From JAEUJM01 sp041908445 (GTDB taxonomy: Bacteria; Actinomycetota; Acidimicrobiia; Acidimicrobiales; DATDAH01), in assembly GCA_041908445.1 (NCBI GenBank), contig JAYRFK010000037.1, forward strand, positions 39,140 to 103,139: a DNA stretch of 64,000 nt. Direction: 5' to 3'. The position numbers and the translations under genes were made by a program. Shown here piece by piece: positions 1-7,680 of the stretch. The notes beneath the pieces were generated by a model that did no database searches, was not told the DNA's origin, and saw only the letters and a program-made list of their open reading frames with translations. Position 1 is the stretch's first letter; every line of letters begins with the position of its first letter.

Positions 1-625
1 AGACCTTGAAGCCGGGCTCGACCGAGCCGTCGTCGAGGGTGCGGCTCGTCGCGATCACGCCGACGTCGTTGAACATGGCCTGGCCGCAGTCGGTGGCGCA
101 GCCCGAGAAGTTGATCTTGAACTTGCGGGGGAGGCGCTGGGCGAGGGGGTTGCGCACGAAGTGCTGGTACGCGGCCTCGGCCCACGGGCTGATGTCGAGG
201 TGCTCCTTGGGGCACGCGCCGGCGAGGTGGCAGCCCTGCACGTTGCGCACCGTGTCGCCGCAGGCCTCGCGCGTGGTGAGCCCGACGGAGGCCAGCTTGC
301 GCATCACCACGGGGATCTCGTCCAGCTGCACGAAGTGGAACTGGACGTTCTGGCGGGTGGTGAGGTGGCCCCAGCCACGGGAGTGCTCGTCGGCGAGGTG
401 GCCCAGGAGCTCGAGCTGCTCGGGGAGCAGTGAGCCGTAGGGGACCTTCACCCGCACCATCTGGTTGGTGCCGCCCTGGCGCTGGCCGTAGATGCCGTTG
501 TTGAGGCGGAAGACCCGGAACGCGTCCTCGGCCAGGTCGCCCGCCCGGTAGCGGGCGAGCTGCACCTCGAACTTCGCGATGTCGGCGGACATCGCCGGGT
601 CGATCTCGAGGTGCTGGTCCAGCAC
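1..625 (-). CDS. Nitrite/sulfite reductase, N-terminal part (C-terminus beyond window)
   Basis: Assimilatory siroheme/[4Fe-4S] reductase that would reduce sulfite or nitrite with six electrons in the cytoplasm. The 208 visible codons begin with GTG at 625 and read LDQHLEI. The ferredoxin-like half-domain is clear: NNGIYGQRQGG near residue 35, RGWGHLTTRQNVQFHFV near 80, and then LPRKFKINFSGC and DCGQAMFNDVG near 175-195. The left window edge removes the rest, including the usual iron-sulfur and siroheme ligands, so sulfite and nitrite specificity cannot be separated. The upstream region carries two IscR/Rrf2-like operators, which suggests control by an iron-sulfur or thiol-sensing repressor. 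The family call is secure; the substrate is open. Confidence 0.88.
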   Translation of the reverse strand, partial: MLDQHLEIDPAMSADIAKFEVQLARYRAGDLAEDAFRVFRLNNGIYGQRQGGTNQMVRVKVPYGSLLPEQLELLGHLADEHSRGWGHLTTRQNVQFHFVQLDEIPVVMRKLASVGLTTREACGDTVRNVQGCHLAGACPKEHLDISPWAEAAYQHFVRNPLAQRLPRKFKINFSGCATDCGQAMFNDVGVIATSRTLDDGSVEPGFKV

Positions 626-644
626 GGGCAGGCCTCCGGGGTCG

Positions 645-669
645 AAACCTGACCAGGTCGGTCAGGTAT
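645..669 (-). promoter_or_regulatory. Rrf2/IscR-like operator, proximal site
   Basis: Read on the minus strand this is ATACCTGACC, five bases, then GGTCAGGTTT. The arms match in nine of ten positions. The spacing and the CCTGACC half-site resemble type 1 IscR sites of the Rrf2 family. It lies 20 bases upstream of the reductase start and covers the expected transcription start. No Rrf2 gene is in the window, so the regulator is inferred. Confidence 0.6.
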
Positions 670-676
670 TCGGCCG

Positions 677-707
677 AGTGTAGGAGAATCCCGACCCAAG
701 TGGTCAA
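677..707 (-). promoter_or_regulatory. Candidate promoter of the sulfite/nitrite reductase gene
   Basis: On the minus strand TTGACC (707-702) is followed after 19 bases by TACACT (682-677). The spacer is slightly long. The -35 lies inside the distal operator and transcription would begin at the edge of the proximal operator, a typical repression layout. Confidence 0.45.
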
Positions 708-711
708 GTAT
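687..711 (-). promoter_or_regulatory. Rrf2/IscR-like operator, distal site
   Basis: A second site with the same layout: ATACTTGACC, five bases, GGTCGGGATT on the minus strand. The GACC/GGTC core is perfect and the outer arm is weaker. Its centre is 42 bp from the proximal site, about four helical turns, so both sites face the same side of the DNA. It overlaps the candidate -35 hexamer. Confidence 0.5.
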
Positions 712-720
712 TCCGAGAAA

Positions 721-737
721 CCCCTGGTTTTCCGGGG
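721..737 (-). terminator. Candidate terminator of aroG
   Basis: Eight bases past the aroG stop the minus strand reads CCCCGG-AAAA-CC(A)GGGG followed by TTTCTC. This is a short stem with one bulge and a weak T-run, and it also separates aroG from the reductase promoter. Confidence 0.4.
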
Positions 738-744
738 CCGACCG

Positions 745-2094
745 TCACTGGGCCCGCAACAGCTCCGACACCCGGAAGGCGAGGTCGAGGGACTGGCGGG
801 CGTTCAGGCGGGGGTCGCACATGGTCTCGTAGCGGGCGTCGAGGTCGGTGTCGAGGATCTCCTCGGCGCCGCCGAGGCACTCGGTGACGTCGTCGCCGGT
901 GAGCTCCACGTGCACGCCGCCGGCCCAGGTGCCCTCGGCCCGGTGGGCGGCGAAGAAGCCGGCGATCTCGCGCAGCACGTCGTCGAAGTGGCGCGTCTTG
1001 CGGCCGCCCGCGCTCGTGAAGGTGTTGCCGTGCATCGGGTCGCAGGCCCACACCACGGGATGGCCGGCGTCGCGGACCGCGGCGAGCAGGGGCGGCAGGC
1101 CGGCCTCGATGCGGTCGGCGCCCATGCGGCTGATCAGGGTGAGGCGACCGGGGATGCGCTCGGGGTTGAGGCGCTCGCACAGCGCCAGCACCTCGTCCGG
1201 CGACACCGACGGGCCGACCTTGGCGCCGACCGGGTTCTTGACCCCCGAGAGGAACTCGACGTGGGCGCCCTCTGGCTCACGGGTGCGCTCGCCGACCCAC
1301 AGCATGTGGGCGGAGCAGTCGTACCAGTCGCCGGTGAGTGAGTCGCGCCGGGTGAGGGCCTCCTCGTAGCCGAGGATGAGGGCCTCGTGGCTCGTGAAGA
1401 AGTCGACCTCGTGCAGGTCGGGCTGCGAGGTGGTGTCGACCCCACAGGCCTTCATGAAGCGCAGGGCCCGGTCGATCTCCTCGGCGAGCTGGTCGTAGCG
1501 GCGGCCCTCGTTGCTCGAGGCCACGAACTCCTGGTTCCAGCCGTGGACCTGCCCGAGGTCGGCGAAGCCGCCCTTGGTGAAGGCGCGGAGCAGGTTCAGG
1601 GTGGACGCCGACTGGTGGTAGGCCTGCACGAGGCGCTCGGGGTCCGGGGTGCGGGCCGCGGCGGTGAAGCCGATCGAGTTCACGATGTCGCCCCGGAACG
1701 AGGGCAGCTCGATCTCGTCGACCACCTCGACGGGGGAGGAGCGGGGCTTGGCGAACTGACCGGCGATGCGGCCCACCTTCACGGTGGGCACACCCGACGA
1801 GTACGTCAGGACCACCGCCATCTGGAGGATGACCTTGAGCTTGTCCCGGATGCCGTCGGCGGAGAAGGCGTCGAAGGACTCGGCGCAGTCGCCGGCCTGC
1901 AGCAGGAACGCCTCGCCGGCGCTGACCTGGCCGAGGTCGCGGGTCAGGGCGCGGGCCTCGCCGGCGAAGACCAGCGGGGGCAGCGTCCCGATCAGCTTGA
2001 TGGCGCGGTCGAACGCGCCCGCGTCGGGCCAGTCGGGCTGCTGGCCCGCGGCGCGCTCACGCCACGAGGAGGGGGTCCAGAGATCGTCGGCCAC
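745..2094 (-). CDS. aroG: 3-deoxy-7-phosphoheptulonate synthase, class II (plant type)
   Basis: First enzyme of the shikimate pathway; condenses phosphoenolpyruvate and erythrose 4-phosphate. The class II family is shown by FLLQAGDCAESF near residue 55-65, RIAGQFAKPRS near 107, and WACDPMHGNT near 345, which holds metal-binding and active-site residues. The 449 residues fit actinobacterial class II enzymes. I place the start at GTG 2094 (VADDLWTPSSW), where family similarity begins and GATCCT lies six bases upstream; a TTG at 2130 would add 12 residues. The gene lies 74 bp (38 bp from the TTG) downstream of a sigma factor gene on the same strand and may be read from the sigma promoter. Function is secure. 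Confidence 0.93.
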   Translation of the reverse strand: MADDLWTPSSWRERAAGQQPDWPDAGAFDRAIKLIGTLPPLVFAGEARALTRDLGQVSAGEAFLLQAGDCAESFDAFSADGIRDKLKVILQMAVVLTYSSGVPTVKVGRIAGQFAKPRSSPVEVVDEIELPSFRGDIVNSIGFTAAARTPDPERLVQAYHQSASTLNLLRAFTKGGFADLGQVHGWNQEFVASSNEGRRYDQLAEEIDRALRFMKACGVDTTSQPDLHEVDFFTSHEALILGYEEALTRRDSLTGDWYDCSAHMLWVGERTREPEGAHVEFLSGVKNPVGAKVGPSVSPDEVLALCERLNPERIPGRLTLISRMGADRIEAGLPPLLAAVRDAGHPVVWACDPMHGNTFTSAGGRKTRHFDDVLREIAGFFAAHRAEGTWAGGVHVELTGDDVTECLGGAEEILDTDLDARYETMCDPRLNARQSLDLAFRVSELLRAQ

Positions 2095-2168
2095 GGCAGA
2101 AGGATCGCTCGCCCGGGGCCCGGCCGCCAAGCGGATTCGGGCCCCGGAACGTCAGGGCGAAGGCTCGA

Positions 2169-2999
2169 TCAGGCGGCGTCGGTGGTGGCCGCGGCCTGGT
2201 CGCGCACGGTGCTCACCGCTCGCTTGACCAGGCGGCGGGCGGCCTCGGCGGTGACGCCGAGCTCCTCGCCGACCTCGCGGTAGCTGCGCTTGCGGCCGTC
2301 GTGCAGGCCGAAGCGCTGCTCGACCGCGTAGCGGGCCCGCTGGTCGAGGACGCTCAGCAGGTCGGTGACCATCTGCTGCTCGGCCCGCTCGATGACCTCC
2401 TGCTCGGGCCCGGGCATCGAGTCCGGGAGCAGGTCGACGAGCTCGTTGCTGTCGTCGTCGCCGATCGTGCGGTCGAGCGAGGTCGGCGTGGTGAGCCGGT
2501 GCAGGCGTGCGTGCTCGTCGTCGAGCTCGTCGCCGTCGCCGGCCACCTGGCGCAGGGCGGCCCGGAGGCTGGCCGAGCGGTCGCCGGGGAGGCGGACCAG
2601 GCTGGCCTTCTGGTCGAGCGCCCGGCCGATGGCCTGGCGGATCCAGAAGGTGGCGTAGGTGGAGAACTTGAAGCCCTTGCGCCAGTCGAACTTGTCGACG
2701 GCGTGCTCGAGGCCGAGGTTGCCCTCCTGCACGAGGTCGAGCAGCTCCATGCTCGGGGGGAGCGGGTAGCGCCGGGCCACGCTGACCACGAGGCGCAGGT
2801 TGGCCCGGATGAACCGGTCCTTGGCCCGCTCGGCCTCACGGACCGCTCGGGTGAGCTCGATGCCGGATTCGCCGTTGGCCAGGCGCTCGCGCGCCGCGAC
2901 CCCCTTCTCGATCACCTGGGAGAGCTCGCGCTCCTCCTGGGCGGTGAGAAGCGGCACCAAGCCGATCTCGTTGAGGTACTGGCCGACTGAATCGCTCAT
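2169..2999 (-). CDS. Group 2 (RpoD-related) sigma-70 factor
   Basis: Directs RNA polymerase to promoters; the 276-residue length and lack of region 1.1 mark it as an alternative, non-essential type. Region 1.2 (SVGQYLNEIGLVPLLTAQEE) opens the protein. Region 2 has NLRLVVSVARRY, ELLDLVQEGNLGL, and STYATFWIRQAIGRAL near 120-135, with F in place of the first W of the usual WWIRQAI. Region 3 follows, and region 4 ends in SYREVGEELGVTAEAARRLVKRA, where the usual 'RERIRQIE' is replaced by AEAARRLVKRA. This suggests altered -35 recognition. An AAGGTG ribosome site precedes the ATG. The housekeeping RpoD is at 60848. Confidence 0.9.
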   Translation of the reverse strand: MSDSVGQYLNEIGLVPLLTAQEERELSQVIEKGVAARERLANGESGIELTRAVREAERAKDRFIRANLRLVVSVARRYPLPPSMELLDLVQEGNLGLEHAVDKFDWRKGFKFSTYATFWIRQAIGRALDQKASLVRLPGDRSASLRAALRQVAGDGDELDDEHARLHRLTTPTSLDRTIGDDDSNELVDLLPDSMPGPEQEVIERAEQQMVTDLLSVLDQRARYAVEQRFGLHDGRKRSYREVGEELGVTAEAARRLVKRAVSTVRDQAAATTDAA

Positions 3000-3031
3000 G
3001 ACACCTTTTCCGTGGGAACTTCAGTGTTGTT

Positions 3032-3058
3032 AACGAGAATTACTGCGCTGTCATTCCC
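3032..3058 (-). promoter_or_regulatory. ECF (SigR/SigH-type) promoter upstream of the sigma gene
   Basis: On the minus strand GGGAAT (3058-3053), 18 bases, then GTT (3034-3032). This matches the GGGAAT-N18-GTT consensus known for actinobacterial oxidative/thiol-stress ECF sigma factors. It lies 33 bases upstream of the sigma factor ATG. Confidence 0.5.
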
Positions 3059-3153
3059 AGCTCGAGAGATTTTCCGGAGCGGGCCGCCCACGGGACGGAT
3101 CCGGGGGACGACTACCCACCGAACGCCCGGTGCACCAGCGGTGTTCCGGGGAT

Positions 3154-3186
3154 CAGGGTGACATCGGTCACGCTCACCCCACCCTG
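3154..3186. other. Nested inverted repeats in divergent intergenic region
   Basis: CAGGGTG (3154-3160) pairs with CACCCTG (3180-3186), and inside it GTGAC-ATCG-GTCAC (3158-3171) forms a second, competing palindrome. The site lies in the 288-bp region between the sigma factor and the Wzz-fusion gene and could be an operator or a leader structure. Nothing else was recognised in this region besides the listed promoters. Confidence 0.25.
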
Positions 3187-3306
3187 GAGGTCGCCAGCGG
3201 GGACGAGGGGCGGGGACGAGCGCGCGGGGACGGGCTCCGTAACCAGAATGACATACAACGGACACGCCGCACAAGGACCCAAGCCGGGTGACGACGTACC
3301 CCCACC

Positions 3307-3312
3307 TAGACT
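3307..3312 (+). promoter_or_regulatory. -10 element TAGACT (leaderless type)
   Basis: TAGACT ends eight bases before GTG 3321, the spacing seen before many first genes in this window. It favours 3321 over the in-frame GTG at 3288, which lies upstream of this element. Confidence 0.45.
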
Positions 3313-3320
3313 CCCGGCCC

Positions 3321-5537
3321 GTGCCCGCCCCCCGGTCCCTTGCCGTCGCGCTCCGCCGCGAGGCCTGGCTGCTCGTGGCGGCGGCGGTGGCCGGCGCCAC
3401 GCTGTTCGGCACCGCGTCGGCCCTGTTGCCGAAGACCTACGAGTCCCGGGCCGAGGTGACGATCTCGCCCGTGTCGCTCGACCAGCGGTTCGGCGCGCCG
3501 GACGCCCCCGCCACCCCCGAGGCGGCCATCGCCCGCGAGCTGCAGCTCGCCCGTAGCGACGCGGTCGCCGGTCGGGCCGACGCGCAGATCGAGTTCGACC
3601 ACACCATCAGGGTCGAGCAGGTGGACGAGGACACCCTCGCCTTCGTCGGCCAGTCGATCAGCGGCCCCTTCGCCGAGTCGGTGGCGGACACCGCGGCGAC
3701 CACCTACCTCACCGTGCGCCAGGAGACCGCGACCGGCCTGGCGAACAGCGCGGTCTCGTTCACCCAGGGGATCATCGACGACCTCACGGCCCGCCAGGCC
3801 GCCGGGGAGGACGTCGCCGCCGACCTGGCGGACCAGCAGGCGCGCCTGGCCGACTTCCAGGCCGGGCTGGCGGCGGTGGGGGACACCGCCCAGCTCACCC
3901 TCGAGCCCACCCCCGCCGGCGACGCCGTGGCGCCGCACCCGTGGCGCGCTGCGGCCAAGGGCCTGCTCGTCGGCCTGGTGGCCGGCCTGGTGGTCGCCGC
4001 GCTGCGCGAGTGGCTCCTCCGCCGGTCCGGTCGCGAGGACGCGCTCGGTGCCCTGCCCAAGGTCACGCTCACCCGCGCCGACGGCTCGCCCTACCGCGTG
4101 GACTGGACCCACCGCCGCCGGCCGGCGGCGGTCCTGTTGACGGGACTCGTGCTCGCCCGGGCGCTGGTCTACGCGGTGCTCGGGGTCAACTTCGTGCTCG
4201 ACGACTGGAGCCTCGAGTACCAGCGGGCCGTGGCGGGAACGTGGAGCTCCGTGCCGACGGGCCAGGACCTCGTCCACGCCCGCCCAGGCGCGTGGCTCAC
4301 CTTCACGCTGCTGCACGGCATCGTGGGCCCGCACCCGCTCGTGCAGTTCCTGGTGCTCACGGCGATCAACGTCGGCGTCGTGCTCGCGCTGTACGTGGTG
4401 CTCACCCGGTTCTTCTCGCCGGCGCTCAGCCTGCTGGTCGCCGCCGTGTGGGTCCTCGTGCCGATCCACCAGTCGATGGTGGTCTGGTCCGGCACCAGCC
4501 AGATCGCGGTCGCGGCGCTGCTGTTCCTGCTCGGCCTCTGGGCCTTCACCCACGGGCGCTGGCTGCTGGCCGGCCTGGGCCTCGGCGCCTCGATCCTCTG
4601 CTACGAGCTCACCGTCCCGATCTCGTTCGCCGCCCTCGTCCTCGTGGGCACGCGCCTCGCCCCGCTCGACCCGGCCGCCGCCCCGCCCCGGGTGCCGATC
4701 ACCTGGCGGACCCGGCTCGGGGCCGCCGCCTTCGTGGTCGCCGCCACCGCCTGGTCGCGGGCCCACCCCGTCTACGACGTCGACCTCCGGATGCCGAGCC
4801 CGGCGACCCTGTGGTCGGGGCACTTCGGCCTCGGCCTGTTCGGCAGCCTCGACGCTCCCGAGAAGCTGGCCGCGCTGGTCGGCGCCCTCGTCGCGGCGGC
4901 GGCCGCGGTCTGCGTGGTCTGGTGGGTGCGCGGGGAGCGCGCCCGGACCGACGGCCCCTCGCTGGTGGTCGCCGGCGTGGGCGTGCTGCTGCTCGGCCTC
5001 GTCGTCTCCCTCACCGCCTCCACGGGTGTCCTGGGCTTCAACGACCGCCTCTACGCCGTCTCGAGCGTGGGGGCGGCCATGATCCTCGGCGGCGTCGCCC
5101 GCTTCCTGTGGGCCCGCATCCCGGCGGTGACCGCGTTGGCGGCGGTCGCGCTGCTGGTGCTGTTCGCCATCGGGCAGTTCGCGTCGCTCCGGTCGTGGAG
5201 CGAGGCCGGCGGCGACGTCGTGGCCCTGCTGAACTACCTGGAACGCACGTATCCGGACCCGGCGAACACCAACTTCATCGTCGGGCCCTCCCCCCGCTAC
5301 CGCAACAACGTCATAGGGGCGCAGTCGCCGTACGGCGGGGCCGACGCCGCGTTCCGGCTCACCTTCCCGGAGGCGGGCCCGCCGTGCGCCCCCCGACCCG
5401 AGCGCGAGGCCGTCAGCGTGGACACCTGCACGGGATCGCTCTGGATCGCGAACGGCCCCGAGGAGTTCGCGCCGACGTCCTGGGGGGAGTCGCTCGTCGA
5501 CTGGTCGCGCGTGCTGGGGGCCGACGGAAGGCCGTAA
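3321..5537 (+). CDS. Wzz-like chain-length domain fused to a multi-pass GT-C-like membrane protein
   Basis: Membrane protein of 738 residues with two parts. Residues 1-240 resemble Wzz/polysaccharide co-polymerase proteins: a membrane segment near 15-37 (WLLVAAAVAGATLFGTAS), an extracytoplasmic helical stretch, and a second segment near 215-235 (GLLVGLVAGLVVAALREWL). Residues 265-650 hold many further membrane helices. They begin just before FVLDDWSLEYQRAV, whose DD resembles the first-loop acidic motif of GT-C glycosyltransferases, and an extracytoplasmic tail follows. Inference: it may build or size-control a surface glycan, possibly with the Wzc-like kinase at 31980. The start at GTG 3321 is chosen from the upstream TAGACT; GTG 3288 is the alternative. 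The exact function is unknown. Confidence 0.6.
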   Translation: MPAPRSLAVALRREAWLLVAAAVAGATLFGTASALLPKTYESRAEVTISPVSLDQRFGAPDAPATPEAAIARELQLARSDAVAGRADAQIEFDHTIRVEQVDEDTLAFVGQSISGPFAESVADTAATTYLTVRQETATGLANSAVSFTQGIIDDLTARQAAGEDVAADLADQQARLADFQAGLAAVGDTAQLTLEPTPAGDAVAPHPWRAAAKGLLVGLVAGLVVAALREWLLRRSGREDALGALPKVTLTRADGSPYRVDWTHRRRPAAVLLTGLVLARALVYAVLGVNFVLDDWSLEYQRAVAGTWSSVPTGQDLVHARPGAWLTFTLLHGIVGPHPLVQFLVLTAINVGVVLALYVVLTRFFSPALSLLVAAVWVLVPIHQSMVVWSGTSQIAVAALLFLLGLWAFTHGRWLLAGLGLGASILCYELTVPISFAALVLVGTRLAPLDPAAAPPRVPITWRTRLGAAAFVVAATAWSRAHPVYDVDLRMPSPATLWSGHFGLGLFGSLDAPEKLAALVGALVAAAAAVCVVWWVRGERARTDGPSLVVAGVGVLLLGLVVSLTASTGVLGFNDRLYAVSSVGAAMILGGVARFLWARIPAVTALAAVALLVLFAIGQFASLRSWSEAGGDVVALLNYLERTYPDPANTNFIVGPSPRYRNNVIGAQSPYGGADAAFRLTFPEAGPPCAPRPEREAVSVDTCTGSLWIANGPEEFAPTSWGESLVDWSRVLGADGRP

Positions 5538-5549
5538 CCGGCCCGCTCC

Positions 5550-5555
5550 TACACT
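5550..5555 (+). promoter_or_regulatory. -10 element TACACT before nadD
   Basis: TACACT ends six bases before the nadD GTG and no Shine-Dalgarno sequence is present, consistent with a leaderless mRNA starting at or next to the start codon. Confidence 0.5.
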
Positions 5556-5561
5556 GCCTCG

Positions 5562-6158
5562 GTGACCAGCGCCGGCCCCCGCATCGGGATCTTCGGGGGC
5601 ACCTTCGACCCGCCCCACGTGGGCCACCTCGCCGCGGCGGTCAACGTGCGCCACAGCCTCGGCCTCGACTTGGTGCTGCTCGTCGTGGCGAACGTGCCGT
5701 GGCAGAAGGTGGGGGAGCGCCCGGTCAGCCCCGCCGCGGATCGCCTGGAGCTGGTCCGGCTCGCCGTCGGCGACGTGGAGGGCCTCGAGGTCGACGACCG
5801 CGAGATCCGCCGGGGTGGCGACTCCTACACCGCGGACACGGTGGCGGAGCTCCTCGAGGAGGACCCGTCGAGCGAGGTCTTCGTGATCGTCGGCAGCGAC
5901 GCGGCCGCCGGCCTGCCCACCTGGGAGCGCATCGACGAGGTGCGGGCGCGGTCGGTCATCGTGGTGGTCGACCGCCCCGGGGGCACCTGGGGCCCGCCGT
6001 CGGGCTGGCGGACCGAGCGGGTCGAGGTGCCCCGACTCGAGATCTCCTCGACCGACCTGCGGGCCCGGGTGGCCGACGGCCGCCCCCTCGACTACCTGGT
6101 GCCGCCCTCGGTCGTTTCGGGGATCGAGCGGCTCGGCCTCTATCGTGACCGCCGATGA
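5562..6158 (+). CDS. nadD: Nicotinate-nucleotide adenylyltransferase
   Basis: Makes nicotinate adenine dinucleotide from nicotinate mononucleotide and ATP in NAD synthesis. The nucleotidyltransferase motif GGTFDPPHVGH is at residues 12-22 and the second ATP-binding motif ISSTDLR is near 162. The 198-residue length is typical. Upstream of an LCP-like gene and rsfS it forms the common actinobacterial nadD-LCP-rsfS order. The following gene may start inside its last codons. The GTG start is supported by the TACACT element six bases upstream. Confidence 0.95.
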   Translation: MTSAGPRIGIFGGTFDPPHVGHLAAAVNVRHSLGLDLVLLVVANVPWQKVGERPVSPAADRLELVRLAVGDVEGLEVDDREIRRGGDSYTADTVAELLEEDPSSEVFVIVGSDAAAGLPTWERIDEVRARSVIVVVDRPGGTWGPPSGWRTERVEVPRLEISSTDLRARVADGRPLDYLVPPSVVSGIERLGLYRDRR

Positions 6159-7680
6159 GGGACCGGGACCGTTGAGCAACGATCCCCTCGTCCTGCCGCC
6201 GAGCGGCACGGGTGAACGGGCGGCACGGCGCCAGCGCCGCGAGCGCGCCGCCACCCCGGCGGGCACGCCCCCGGTGTCCGAGGCCGGCCCCACCGCGCCC
6301 CCCGGTGCCGTGGCCCCGACCGCCCCGCCCCGCCGCCCCGACCCGGCCGGCGCAGGCCCCGGCGACGACGACGGCGGTCGCCGGGCGCGCCCCGTCCTGC
6401 GGTGGGCCTTCATCGGCGTGTGGATCGTCCTGATCGTCGCCATCCCGGTGCTGACCGTCGTCGGCGTGAAGGCGGTCGGCCGCAGCAACGCGGGGCGCGA
6501 GTTCAACGTGGAGACCGACCCCTCGGCGCCGGGGTTCGAGGCGGCGGTGAAGCCGACGCCGACCATGCTGGTCCTGCAGACCGACGACGCCGGGGTGATC
6601 TCGGGGGTGACCGTGCTCTCGCTCCAGAAGTCGGGCGGCGGCTTCCTCACCTTCTTCCCGGCCGGCACGGTGCTCGAGCTGCCGTTCACCGCCAACGGCG
6701 AGGCCCCGATGAACGAGATCTACGCCGGCGCGGGGGAGGAGGGCCTCGAGCAGCGCATCGAGACCCTGCTCGTGGCCGCGACCCAGGAGAACGTCGAGAT
6801 CCAGGGCAACGACCAGTGGACCGCGCTGGTCGCACCGATCGGGCCGCTGACCATCGACAACCCGGTCGCCCTGACCACCACCGACGCCGCGGGTGCCCCG
6901 GTCTCGTTCGCCCAGGGCACGATCCAGGTGCCGCCGGAGCAGATCGGCCTGTTCGTCAACACCCGCGGCGCCGAGGAGAACGACCTCACCCGCCTCGAGC
7001 GCCAGCAGGCCTTCTGGACCGCGTGGCTGGCGGCGGTCAAGGCCTCGAACGACCCGAACGTGGTTCCGGGCGAGACCACCACCGGCCTCGGCCGCTTCGT
7101 GCGCAAGCTGGCCAAGGGTGAGCCCGTCTCGAACACGCTGCCCGTCACGCCCATCGGCATCCCCGGCGTGGGGGCGACGGACTCCAACCTCTACCGCCCC
7201 GACCAGGCCGCGGTCGACGCCCTCGTGGCCGAGACCATCCCGCTGCCCGAGGGCGTGGGGCGCCTGCGCTCGCGGGTGCTCGACGGCACGGGCACCGAGG
7301 GCCTCGCGGTCGAGGCCGCCCGGACGATCGTGCCCGCCGGCGCCGAGATCTCCTTCGTGGGCAACGCCGACAGCTTCGACCACGAGGAGACCGTGGTCCG
7401 CTACTACGACCCGGCGGAGGAGGCCCAGGCCCAGCGCCTGCTCGACGCCCTCGGCGGCGGTCGCCTGCTGCTTCGCGAGGGCGTCACCGATACGGTCGAC
7501 GTGACCATCATCGTCGGCAGCCGGTTCGACCCGGAGACCGCGCCGGGTGCCTCGGCCACCACGACCACCACCGTGGCCGTCGGCGGCACGGTGCCCATCG
7601 ATCCCCTCTCGCCGACCACCACCCTGCCGTTCGGGGTGGCGCCATCGATCACCCCGCCCACGGAGGCCCCCACTGGCTGA
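6145..7680 (+). CDS. LCP-like protein with LytR_C domain
   Basis: Envelope protein of 511 residues. A charged, proline-rich cytoplasmic tail (1-85) leads to one membrane helix (WAFIGVWIVLIVAIPVLTVVG, about 90-110). The outer part has LCP-like features (TMLVLQTDDAG, GGFLTFFPAGTVLELPF, MNEIYAGAGEEGLEQ), and a LytR_C domain follows near 370-455 (LRSRVLDGTGTEGLA). True LCP enzymes attach glycans to the cell wall through conserved arginines (RSDTM, SIPRDT). Those positions are not conserved here, so catalysis is doubtful. The start is uncertain: GTG 6145 overlaps nadD by 14 bases, while TTG 6172 lies downstream of a TATCGT at 6141 and just after the nadD stop. The C-terminus is rich in Pro and Thr. 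Confidence 0.7.
   Translation: MTADEGPGPLSNDPLVLPPSGTGERAARRQRRERAATPAGTPPVSEAGPTAPPGAVAPTAPPRRPDPAGAGPGDDDGGRRARPVLRWAFIGVWIVLIVAIPVLTVVGVKAVGRSNAGREFNVETDPSAPGFEAAVKPTPTMLVLQTDDAGVISGVTVLSLQKSGGGFLTFFPAGTVLELPFTANGEAPMNEIYAGAGEEGLEQRIETLLVAATQENVEIQGNDQWTALVAPIGPLTIDNPVALTTTDAAGAPVSFAQGTIQVPPEQIGLFVNTRGAEENDLTRLERQQAFWTAWLAAVKASNDPNVVPGETTTGLGRFVRKLAKGEPVSNTLPVTPIGIPGVGATDSNLYRPDQAAVDALVAETIPLPEGVGRLRSRVLDGTGTEGLAVEAARTIVPAGAEISFVGNADSFDHEETVVRYYDPAEEAQAQRLLDALGGGRLLLREGVTDTVDVTIIVGSRFDPETAPGASATTTTTVAVGGTVPIDPLSPTTTLPFGVAPSITPPTEAPTG

Noticed and set aside
3306..6695. Very long antisense reading frame opposite the Wzz fusion, nadD and LCP genes
   Set aside because: Arises from the codon bias of GC-rich DNA; its translation is low-complexity Arg/Gly/His/Asp-rich and lies opposite genes with clear family motifs.
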